A DNA stretch of 41,932 bases from JAJVIP01 sp964405835 (GTDB taxonomy: Bacteria > Elusimicrobiota > Elusimicrobia > F11): contig CAYOPN010000020.1 of assembly GCA_964405835.1 (NCBI GenBank), positions 1 through 41,932 of the forward strand, given 5' to 3'. The notes beneath the pieces were generated by a model that saw only the letters and a list, made by a program, of their open reading frames with translations, was not told the origin of the DNA and did no database searches. Numbering within the stretch: the first letter of the stretch is position 1; each line of letters begins with the position of its first letter. Shown here one piece after another: positions 24,503-32,600 of this stretch. Position numbers and translations under genes: made by a program.

Positions 24503-24558
24503 GCAGCAATGGGAATCTGTGCCGAATACATGGGATCGTCACAGATCCCCATTGCTGC
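24503..24558. repeat. Long hairpin between guaB3 and guaA
   Basis: Arms GCAGCAATGGGAATCTGTG (24503-24521) and CACAGATCCCCATTGCTGC (24540-24558) pair over 19 positions with one mismatch, around an 18-base loop. It occupies the gap after the guaB3 stop. No T-run follows in the direction of transcription, so it is more likely a repeat or processing/attenuation hairpin than a full terminator. Confidence 0.8.
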
Positions 24559-24568
24559 TGCATTAAAG

Positions 24569-25735
24569 TTATTTGCCCATTCCTATTTTCTGAGCCTTCT
24601 GAAAGAGTTTTCCCTCGTGTTTGATTTCCGGAGCCAGCACGATTTCCGTTTGTTGCAACTGGCGGATGTTCGCTGCGCCGACGTTGCCCATGCACGTTCT
24701 GAGAGCGCCGACCAAGTTCTGAGTTCCATCGTCGGTCCGGGCCGGACCGTTTAAGATTTCTTCCAGCGAACCGGTGGTTCCCACGCGGATGCGCGTGCCG
24801 CGGGGTAGGTTGTGGTGCGGTGTCGCCATGCCCCAGTGGAAACCGCCGCCGGGCGCTTCTTTGGCGCGCGCGAACGCGGAACCAACCATGACCGCGTCCG
24901 AGCCAGCCGCGAACGCTTTGCAAATGTCGCCGCCGGTGCTCATGCCGCCGTCCGTAATTATTGGGATGTATTTACCGAACTTCTTGAAGTGGTAGTCGCG
25001 GGCCGCTGCGCAGTCGACGGTGGCGGTGACTTGCGGAACGCCGATGCCGAGCACGCCGCGCGAGGTGCAGGCGGAGCCGGGACCGACGCCAACGAGCACG
25101 GCAGCGCAACCGGTTTGCATTAGTTCAACGGTCGCGTCGTATTGCACGGTGTTGCCGAGGATCACGTTCGTGTCTTTGAGGATCTTCTGGCAAAGTTTGT
25201 GGAGGTCGACAATTTTGTAATTGGTGGCTTGATGGCGGACCGTGATGACGGTGGCCTGGACAAAGAAGAAGTCCGCGCCCGCTTCCTGGGCAGCGGCGCC
25301 GAATTTCTCGGCATTTTGAGGAATACAGGAGACCGCCACTTTCACGCCGCCTTTTTTGATCTGCTCGACGCGCTTGGCAATCAGCTTCTCTTTGATTGGC
25401 TCTTTGTACATCTTCTGTACGAGTTCGGTGGCCGACTCGGGGTCGGCGGTGGCAATTTCATTTAAAATTTCCGTCGGGTCTTCGTAGCGGGTCTGGACGC
25501 CGTCCAGGTTGAGCACCGCGAGGCCGCCGAGTTTCCCCATCGCGATCGCGAATTTCACATCGACCACGCCGTCCATGGCGCTGGCGATGAAAGGAATTTG
25601 CAAAGTGTTTTGGCCGATCTTTACTTTGATGTCGACTTCCGCCGGATTTATCGTCAGCGCCCCCGGCACCAGAGCTATTTCGTCAAATCCATAGGCCCGC
25701 CGCGCTTCCCGTTCACGTCCAATAAAAAATGCCAT
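24569..25735 (-). CDS. guaB3: GuaB3-type IMP dehydrogenase without CBS domains
   Basis: An IMP dehydrogenase/GMP reductase-family TIM barrel of 388 residues. It matches the short GuaB3 group (IMP dehydrogenase family protein known from actinobacteria and cyanobacteria) and lacks the Bateman/CBS module of classical GuaB. The catalytic loop is GVGPGSACTSRGVLG with Cys223. IMP-phosphate loops are IITDGGMSTGGDICKAFAAG and VMVGSAFARAKEAPGG. Placement directly before guaA argues that it makes XMP in this organism. A strong AAGGAG ribosome site lies 6 bases before the ATG. GMP reductase activity is a less likely alternative. Confidence 0.9.
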   Translation of the reverse strand: MAFFIGREREARRAYGFDEIALVPGALTINPAEVDIKVKIGQNTLQIPFIASAMDGVVDVKFAIAMGKLGGLAVLNLDGVQTRYEDPTEILNEIATADPESATELVQKMYKEPIKEKLIAKRVEQIKKGGVKVAVSCIPQNAEKFGAAAQEAGADFFFVQATVITVRHQATNYKIVDLHKLCQKILKDTNVILGNTVQYDATVELMQTGCAAVLVGVGPGSACTSRGVLGIGVPQVTATVDCAAARDYHFKKFGKYIPIITDGGMSTGGDICKAFAAGSDAVMVGSAFARAKEAPGGGFHWGMATPHHNLPRGTRIRVGTTGSLEEILNGPARTDDGTQNLVGALRTCMGNVGAANIRQLQQTEIVLAPEIKHEGKLFQKAQKIGMGK

Positions 25736-25758
25736 TTGAGACTCCTTAAATATCTTTC

Positions 25759-25842
25759 GGCTGTAAGCTATAAGCTTTAAGCTGTAAGCAATTAATGAAT
25801 TGATTAATTGGCTTATGGCTTAGAGCTTACGGCTTATAGCCT
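25759..25842. repeat. Palindromic repeat family D between dcd and guaB3
   Basis: A long imperfect inverted repeat of A+T-rich words related to AAGCTATAAGC and AAGCTGTAAGC. The left arm is about 25759-25796 (GCTGTAAGCTATAAGCTTTA...) and the right arm about 25801-25842 (...GAGCTTACGGCTTATAGC), with ATTAAT/ATTAAT near the tip. Repeats built on this word occur in many bacterial genomes. It fills most of the dcd-guaB3 gap. Confidence 0.8.
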
Positions 25843-25849
25843 CGAGCTT

Positions 25850-26431
25850 TTATATTTTTGCTGCTGTTGGTTCCAACTGGGCCTGATACTTGCCGTTTTT
25901 ATCCCGGTAGGAAACGGCGCAGACCTCGTCGGATTGAAGAAAAAGCAGTTGGGCGATCCCTTCGCCGGCGTGCAAGCGCACCGGGAGCGGCGTTAGGTTG
26001 CTGATTGCGATCGTCGCGTGGCCTTCCCATTCGGGTTCGAACGGCGTTACGTTCACGAACACGCCGCAGCGCGCGTATGTCGACTTGCCGAAACAGATGG
26101 TGAGGATGTCACGCGGGATCTTAAAGTATTCCATGGTCTGGGCGAGCACGAGTCCGTGCGGTGGTAGCACCAGCGAGCCGTCTGTTTTGACCGGTTCAAA
26201 CAGGCCGGCTTTGATGTTTTTCGGGTCGATCTCAAGGCCCGCATCTGTTTTCAAGACGCTGAAAATATTACTGAGCCGCATATCGTAGCCATAACTCGAT
26301 ACGCCGGCCGAAATCATCTTCTTGGTTGTACCGTCGGGCAGCGTGATTTGTTTCACTTGCTCGCGCGCGAATGGATTGATCATCCCTTTTTCTGACTGCT
26401 CAATGATCCATTTGTCTGACTTAACTGGCAT
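25850..26431 (-). CDS. dcd: dCTP deaminase
   Basis: Converts dCTP to dUTP for thymidylate synthesis. The start is ATG 26429-26431 (MPVKSDKWIIEQSEKGMINPF), giving 193 residues, the same length as the E. coli enzyme; upstream codons overlap nrdJ and are not conserved. Signatures are SYGYDMRLSN, FGKSTYARCGVFVNVTPFEPEWEGHATIAISN with the catalytic Glu region, and the C-terminal AGEGIAQLLFLQSDEVCAVSYRDKNGKYQ. It begins one base after the nrdJ stop, so dNTP synthesis and the dUTP route are translated together. Confidence 0.96.
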   Translation of the reverse strand: MPVKSDKWIIEQSEKGMINPFAREQVKQITLPDGTTKKMISAGVSSYGYDMRLSNIFSVLKTDAGLEIDPKNIKAGLFEPVKTDGSLVLPPHGLVLAQTMEYFKIPRDILTICFGKSTYARCGVFVNVTPFEPEWEGHATIAISNLTPLPVRLHAGEGIAQLLFLQSDEVCAVSYRDKNGKYQAQLEPTAAKI

Positions 26432-26432
26432 A

Positions 26433-29015
26433 TTAATTACACTCCGAATAACCACAATCGTTGCAAATAGGTCCCGAGCAGCCGGAACCGAAGCGAACGT
26501 TCGCACTGTAGCATTCCGGGCACTGGTCGCTGATCTGCGTCAAATTCCACAATTCAAGGCTTCCCGCCTCTTCCGTTTTGGGCTGCATCTCGCTCATCAA
26601 AGACAAATTTTCTTCGTTTTCATCCAACCAGCCGTGCTTGCGCAGATGAGTCTTGAGCGCCACTCCAATCCCATGCGAAATCGAATTCACTTTGTTGTCG
26701 CCGAGACCATACGGACGGTCTCCTTTTACCGATTGCAAATGGCGAATAACACCGGCCGGCGAACCGCCTTCTTCCAAATATTTGGACACGAGCACGCCAA
26801 TAATAGAAGTGAGGCCGGATATTTCGGTCCCCACCGGCGGAATGCTCGCGAACAGCCGGTAAGGTCCATCTTCATCGTAGTCGATGTGCACGTGCAAAGG
26901 CCCATGGCCGGTCTTGATCTCGTAATACTCGGACGAAACACCGACCGAAAGGTCGCGTGAGCGCCGGACTTTTTTGTTGCCGGAGAAAAGGTTGAGCACT
27001 TGTTGCTTTTTGCTGCCGTCGCGGTAGATCGTGATCCCTTTGCATCCCAATTCCCGCGCCATCATGTAGGCGCGCCGCACATCTTGGACCGTCGCGGTGT
27101 GTGGCATGTTGATGGTTTTTGACACGGCGTTGTCCGTGTGTTTTTGGAACGCGGCCTGAATGCGCACATGAAAATCAGTGGAAACATCGTGGGCCGTCGG
27201 AAAAAGCGCCTGGATTTCACGAGGAACCTCGTCGATTCCCCGGACCGATTTCTGGTTGTTTTCAATTTTGCGCCACAGATCGGTCTCTCTGAATCCGAAG
27301 AAGTTGTTTTTCTCGGCGATCTGGCGGAAAAGCGGATTGACTTCAAAGAAAACGTCTTTTTGGTCCGGCGTCGAGCCATTTTTGACGGCGTCGAGCGCGC
27401 GCGCGTTGTAACGCGTGTAGGCCATCGCGTAAAAAGGTTCGATGCCGGCGCCTTGGAGTCCGGCCGCAAGTCCAATGGTGCCGGTCGGCGCGATCGTGGT
27501 GCGCGCGCAATGGCGCGGCGTTCGTGCGTTGCCGCGGAAATAGGGGCCGGCCTTGTCATAAATGCTGTTTCGCCAATTCGGGAACACGCCGCGTTCGGTG
27601 GCCAACGCTTCGGACGCGTCCAGCGCGGTCGTATTAATAAAGGACATCAACTTGTCCGCCACGCCGATGGCCTCTTCGGAATCGTAGGGGATCCCCATTT
27701 TGACCAGTAGTTCAGCCCATCCCATCACGCCCAACCCAATCCGGCGGTTGCCTTTAGCCAAAACTTCCATATCCGGCAGCGGGTAATTGTTTACATCAAT
27801 CACGTTGTCCAAAAGTCGGACGGCCGTGTGAATGGTTTGCTTGAGGGCGGTCCAATCAATCTGAGCGCGGGTCAATTCGCCCACCGCGAACTGTGAAATA
27901 TTGATCGACCCGAGGTTGCATGGTTCGTTTGGCAAGAGCGGTTGCTCGCCACAAGGATTCGTGGATTCAATTTGTCCCAACGCGGGCGTGGGATTGGAGT
28001 TTGAATTGTTAATGCGATCTATAAAGAGAAGTCCCGGGTCGCCTGATTTCCAGGCATTTTGGACAATGCTTTCAAATATCTCGCGCGCAGGAACGCGGCC
28101 TTGGGGCTGGTGTGTGCGAGGATTTAAAAGCTCGTATTCCCAATTGTTATCAACGGATTCCATGAATTTGTCGTCAACTGACACGGAAATATTGAAGTTT
28201 TCCATGATTCCCGGCCGCGCCTTGAGCCGAATGAACTCTTTTATCTCTGGATGCCAAGCCGGCAGGACGCCCATGTTCGCGCCTCGGCGGTTGCCGCCTT
28301 GCTTCACCACGCCGGTCATTTTGTCAAACACCTGCATGAACGAAATAACCCCGGAAGCCACACCTTCCGTGGATTTCACAGTGTCTCCGGCCGGCCGCAT
28401 CCGTTCAAAAGAGAAACCCGTTCCCCCGCCCGATTTATGGATCAAGGCTTGGGCTTGAAGCGCATTGGTTATGCCTTCCATGGAATCTTCCACCGGCAAA
28501 ACGTAACAGGCCGAAAGTTGTTGGATGTCGCGTCCCGCGTTCATGAGGGTCGGCGAATTGGGTAGGAACCGCCATGACGCCATCAACTCATAGAACCGGG
28601 CCTCCCAATCGGTGACGACTTTCTTCGCTTCGGGATATTTTTCAATGGCGGCGCCGCAATTGCGGACAAACCGTTGGAAATTGCTGTCGCGCTCGGCCGA
28701 AGAGTGCAGGCCGTTATGAAACAGCCAGCTGCGCAGAAGCGAAGGAGAATTGGGGATGTCGGATGGGGTTGGGACCTCTTTTTTTAGAAGGCGAACACCA
28801 TCGAAGAGTCCCCATTGGTTCATCGACGGGTGATATAGGAGTTCGGTGAGCGCTATGTTGCGGGCCACACCGGCCAGCCAGGCTTCGACGGAGGGCGCGT
28901 CCTTGAGATATTTGTCCTCGATGACTTTGCGTTGGTTCTCGGTGAGTTTGAGAGGGGCAGGGCGCTCCACCTCCCAGATCGGGGCCGAGGTTGGAGAGGG
29001 CAGAGCACTGGACAT
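26433..29015 (-). CDS. nrdJ: Adenosylcobalamin-dependent (class II) ribonucleotide reductase
   Basis: An 860-residue class II RNR that reduces ribonucleotides to deoxyribonucleotides without oxygen dependence. Features are the active-site Cys in LSACYVLPVEDSMEG (near residue 170), HKSGGGTGFSFERMRP, GGNRRGANMGVL, the radical Cys and Glu in STNPCGEQPLL (about 350-360), and the phosphate loop RTTIAPTGTIGLAAG. The C-terminal tail (about 832-860) is a cysteine-rich zinc-ribbon/redox tail with CPEC and CNDC pairs, typical of long NrdJ. The ATG overlaps the nrdR stop as TAATG. The host must obtain or make B12, but no cobalamin riboswitch fits the short leader. Confidence 0.97.
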   Translation of the reverse strand: MSSALPSPTSAPIWEVERPAPLKLTENQRKVIEDKYLKDAPSVEAWLAGVARNIALTELLYHPSMNQWGLFDGVRLLKKEVPTPSDIPNSPSLLRSWLFHNGLHSSAERDSNFQRFVRNCGAAIEKYPEAKKVVTDWEARFYELMASWRFLPNSPTLMNAGRDIQQLSACYVLPVEDSMEGITNALQAQALIHKSGGGTGFSFERMRPAGDTVKSTEGVASGVISFMQVFDKMTGVVKQGGNRRGANMGVLPAWHPEIKEFIRLKARPGIMENFNISVSVDDKFMESVDNNWEYELLNPRTHQPQGRVPAREIFESIVQNAWKSGDPGLLFIDRINNSNSNPTPALGQIESTNPCGEQPLLPNEPCNLGSINISQFAVGELTRAQIDWTALKQTIHTAVRLLDNVIDVNNYPLPDMEVLAKGNRRIGLGVMGWAELLVKMGIPYDSEEAIGVADKLMSFINTTALDASEALATERGVFPNWRNSIYDKAGPYFRGNARTPRHCARTTIAPTGTIGLAAGLQGAGIEPFYAMAYTRYNARALDAVKNGSTPDQKDVFFEVNPLFRQIAEKNNFFGFRETDLWRKIENNQKSVRGIDEVPREIQALFPTAHDVSTDFHVRIQAAFQKHTDNAVSKTINMPHTATVQDVRRAYMMARELGCKGITIYRDGSKKQQVLNLFSGNKKVRRSRDLSVGVSSEYYEIKTGHGPLHVHIDYDEDGPYRLFASIPPVGTEISGLTSIIGVLVSKYLEEGGSPAGVIRHLQSVKGDRPYGLGDNKVNSISHGIGVALKTHLRKHGWLDENEENLSLMSEMQPKTEEAGSLELWNLTQISDQCPECYSANVRFGSGCSGPICNDCGYSECN

Positions 29016-29542
29016 TAGTTCTTAGCGGTTGGTTCGTTTAGAAAGGTGGCCAGGAGGTCGATGGGCTGTGATTTCCGGTTTTTCAGCTTTTGCTCGTTCT
29101 TCAAACCTTTGACTTCAACGAAGAAGCTGTCGATGTCGGAAAATTGTTTATAGACGGACGCGAAGCGGATGTAGGCCACATGGTCCAGGTCTTTCAGTTT
29201 CGCCAGCACGCGTTCACCAATCGTTTTGCTGGGCACTTCTATCACGAAGTCTTCCTGTAGAGAGGTTTCCACGTCGGTGACGAGTTTTTCGATTTGTTCT
29301 GCGGTAATGGACCGATTTTTGCAGGCGCGGGAGACGCCTTCGCGGAGTTTGTTGTGGTCAAAGGGTTCGCGGCGGTTGTCGGACTTCAGCACGATCATGG
29401 GCATCACTTCGAGCCGCTCGTAGGTGGTAAAACGCTTCTCGCATTGCAGACATTCGCGGCGCCGCCGGATCACATTCCCCGTTTCTACCGGGCGGGAATC
29501 AATGACATGGTCCTCAGGATGATTGCAATGGGGGCATTTCAT
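29015..29542 (-). CDS. nrdR: NrdR transcriptional repressor of ribonucleotide reductase
   Basis: Starts at ATG 29540-29542 (MKCPHCNHPEDHVIDSRPVE), giving 175 residues; codons further upstream lie in the promoter. The N-terminal zinc ribbon uses C3, C6, C31 and C34 (CPHC and CLQC). The ATP-cone follows (VLKSDNRREPFDHNKLREGVSRACKNRSI). NrdR senses dATP/ATP and represses RNR genes. Its own target nrdJ is the next gene, overlapping by one base. I see no good match to the known 16-bp NrdR box in the 140-base upstream gap. The gene is first in the large nucleotide operon. Confidence 0.96.
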   Translation of the reverse strand: MKCPHCNHPEDHVIDSRPVETGNVIRRRRECLQCEKRFTTYERLEVMPMIVLKSDNRREPFDHNKLREGVSRACKNRSITAEQIEKLVTDVETSLQEDFVIEVPSKTIGERVLAKLKDLDHVAYIRFASVYKQFSDIDSFFVEVKGLKNEQKLKNRKSQPIDLLATFLNEPTAKN

Positions 29543-29546
29543 AGGG

Positions 29547-29563
29547 CACAACCTGTAGTTGTG
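29547..29563. promoter_or_regulatory. Perfect short palindrome at the nrdR transcription start
   Basis: CACAAC (29547-29552) and GTTGTG (29558-29563) are perfect inverted repeats around CTGTA. The right edge coincides with the predicted +1 of the promoter at 29570-29598 and the left edge lies 5 bases upstream of the nrdR ATG. It could be an operator, or a 5'-terminal RNA hairpin covering the ribosome-binding region. It does not match the NrdR box consensus. Confidence 0.45.
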
Positions 29564-29569
29564 GGCCGG

Positions 29570-29598
29570 ATTGTAATTACTACCCGTTGTTATGTCAA
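29570..29598 (-). promoter_or_regulatory. Sigma70-type promoter of the nrdR-led nucleotide operon
   Basis: On the minus strand, TTGACA (29598-29593) is the consensus -35 and TACAAT (29575-29570) a five-of-six -10, separated by exactly 17 bases. Transcription would begin near 29563, leaving a leader of about 20 bases before the nrdR ATG. This is the best promoter match noticed in the window and can drive the whole minus-strand cluster. Confidence 0.8.
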
Positions 29599-29645
29599 GA
29601 AACCAAAATACCGCCAAAAAACTTTTACAGATCGTTTACAAGTTC

Positions 29646-29671
29646 TTAAGAAGGGTTTAAGAAGGGTTTAA
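29646..29671 (+). repeat. 11-bp direct repeat upstream of the giant gene
   Basis: TTAAGAAGGGT occurs twice in tandem (29646-29656, 29657-29667) followed by TTAA. The period of 11 places both copies on nearly the same face of the DNA helix, as for cooperative regulator sites. It ends 11 bases before the GTG start of the giant gene. GAAGG within it is too far from the start to be an obvious ribosome site. Confidence 0.55.
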
Positions 29672-29682
29672 TGTAATTAGTC

Positions 29683-32600
29683 GTGTCAAAAATAAAAACC
29701 ATCAAACGGGCCGTCAGCGCTGCCATTTGTCTGGTTTACCTCACCAATTGCGTCTTCGCTGCCAAGCCGGAAACTGAGTTTTGGAGCCAGCGCCGGTTGT
29801 CGTCCCCGCGTGTAGTTAGCGGGGACCTCTACCAGGGATATCCTGGCGCTCAGAAGAATAGAGATTCCCGATTGAGACATTCGGGAATGACGACGGGGAT
29901 GACGGATGTTTCCGCGTTCGCCACCACCCGTCAAATTCAATCTCCCGCTTCCGCCTCCAAAGGCACCATCTATTTCATCCAGGATGTTCATGCGAACGCG
30001 GAAGCTCAGACCAATATCAGCAAGACCGTCCAAGCGCTGGTCGAGCGCGGAAAAATCGATTTCATTGCGCTCGAGGGGGCCTTTGACGCGGTTCGCGTGG
30101 AATCGTTCCGGCAACTGCCGGACCGCAAGCATGTTCGCGAGGTCTCCGATTATTTCCTGAAACAAGGCAAACTTTCCGGCGCGCTGCACGCGGCGTTAAC
30201 GGCCAATCGCGCATTCCCCCCGCTCACCGGCATCGACGACGAAACTCTGTACAACGCCAACGTCGAGGCCTACCGCGCTTCACTTCCTTCGGTAGTAGCA
30301 CTGAAGCAACAAGCTGCGGCTGCCAACGAAGCGTTGCTCGCCAAAAAGAACGAGACATTTAATTCAAAGCTGCGCGATTTCGATACTCAGGTTGCGTCCT
30401 ATCATTCCGGAAAAATCCGTCTTGGAGCTTATCTGTTGTTATTGGCTGGGAACGCGCCCTCTATCCCGGCGGAAATAAAGAGCTTTCTTGAAGCTTTCGG
30501 AATTGAGTCCTCGCTCAACTTTGCCGAAGTTGAAATGGAGCGCAAACGCTGGCTTTCGGCGGAACAGAAATCACTCAAAGATTTTCCGCTGCTGGAAAAA
30601 TATCTGCGCTACGTTCGCTTGTCAGAAGAACTGTCCGCCGAAAAACTTTTCCCAGAAATGCGCGCAATGGAAGCGGCCGCGTACGGCCGACTGATTCGAA
30701 GCGATGCGGAGAGGAAACTCGTGGAGATGTCGCGGCAGCTGGCGTTGGAAAAAAAGTTATTGGACTTTTCTCTGACGCGAGATGAATGGGGAGACTGCAA
30801 CCCCACCCCTGCCCCCTCCCCGACGGGGAGGGGAACGGGGTGGGGTGAGTTAGACTCGTTTGCGGCCTTTTACGCAAACGCTGAGGCCCGCGATAAAGCC
30901 CTGGCCTCCAATTTTCTCAAGGCTGGAGCGAAGAATGGAATTTTGGTGGCGGGCGGTTTCCATTCGGCCGGAGTATCGCGCCGTTTGGTGGAAGCCGGTT
31001 ATGCGGTGGAAACATTGGTCCCGCGCATCACAAAAGTGGACGGTGCGAATGGATCGGTCTATCTGAGCGCGTTCGCGCAAAAGAAAGCCCCGCTTGATTC
31101 CTTCTTCGAAGGGCGCAAACTTTTTCTCCCCACGCCCGTCAAAGGGCCGCTTCCGGAGATCGGGCTTGGCAGCGCGACACTCTCTGTTAATCCGCAAAAA
31201 GACGCCGACGTTATTTTTGAAGGTCAGGCCCCAGAGTTTTCTGGGAAAAGCGAGAGCAACGGCGAGGTGTCCGGTAAATGGAAATACCGCGGCACCGGTA
31301 AAGAAGCCAAGGTCACGGTCAAGCAATCCAACGATGTGGTCAAAGACGTAAAAGTTTCCGGCGGAAGTGGCGTGAAAGCGCTTTCGGTGCTTTACATGTA
31401 TTTGATTTCTACCCAGTTTTTTGAAGACATGTATATCCGTTACGGCGATGCGGCGCTGCGGTACTTGCGGCTGGCCGGCCTTGTTGGCGCGGTATGCGAG
31501 GCCTTGATCATGATCATGGTCGGGTTGGACGGCTCATTGGAATGGAAAATCACGACGCTCGTATTATTTTTCTTACTGAATATTGCGTGGTTTGATGCGA
31601 ACCACAATGCCGCAATTTCGCTGAAGCAATTTTGGTTCCTTGGTCTCGTCACGGCCGCGTATGGCCTGGCGATGTTTTCTTCCCTCGCTTTTCCCCTCCT
31701 GCTGGTGGTTGCTTTCTTGCACATTCTCTCGGATGGATTGATCATTAACTTGGCGGAACCCCACCTGGTGGCCCAGCGAAATGCCGGGAAGGACGGTTCC
31801 TTGACCATTCGTCCAATGAGAAAAAGCGATATCGCTGCCGTGGAGGAATTGGAACCGTCACGGAAACTGGGAAACCATATTCACTGGAACAAAAAACAAA
31901 TCGCCCGTGCGTTGCGTGACGGCGATGACGAGTCCTTTGTGGTAATCAAGGACAACCAGATCATCGGATACGCCTTCTATAACTTCGAGAATTTCGCTTA
32001 CTCCAAAAAAATACTGACGGTTGAAAACTTGGCCGTCCATCAAGGCCACCGCGGAGAAGGGGGCGGCCGTGTGTTGATGGAACATATCAAGGCGCGCGCG
32101 TTAAGTAGGAATGCCCAGGCCATCGTCATGTACCTGGACAAACACTACACAGAGCCGCTGCCAATACTTAAAAGTTTTGGTTTTGAAGAAGGCCCTGATT
32201 ATCTGGACGGAATGATTACGTCCCGGATCAAATTCCTTGAATTGGACTACAAAGAAGAATTGCTCTCCAACCTCGAACACAGGAACAAGGGCCGCGCGGA
32301 ATTCTTTTCGATGCTTGAATTATTAAACAGCCGTTGGTGGATGCGCGAAGAGCGCGTCGTTAACAGAAATGGCAAGGAGCTCATCGAAGACCGGGGATAC
32401 AGTGATAAATCCCGCCTGGAATTTTACACCCACCATCCGAACCCGGTCGCCGTCCTGAGTTGGAGCAACAATATATTGGCCAACAGCGTTAATCCACACG
32501 TGAAGAAAATTATTTTGCGCGGATTCAATGAGAAATTGAACGGGGTGCCGAAATTTGCGGACCTGGAACCGGCTCAACAGGAAAGGTTGGCCCAGTTATC

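Noticed and set aside
29543..29569. Cobalamin riboswitch before nrdR-nrdJ
   Set aside because: The predicted leader is only about 20 bases, far too short, and no B12-box-like sequence is present.
29543..29682. NrdR box
   Set aside because: No pair of 16-bp sites resembling the ACACWATATATWGTGT consensus was found. The CACAAC palindrome differs in core and length.
29683..29770. Lipoprotein signal (lipobox ending in Cys23) for the giant protein
   Set aside because: The LTNC sequence has Asn at -1, outside the usual Gly/Ala/Ser. A standard signal peptidase I site after CVFA fits better, though it is not excluded.
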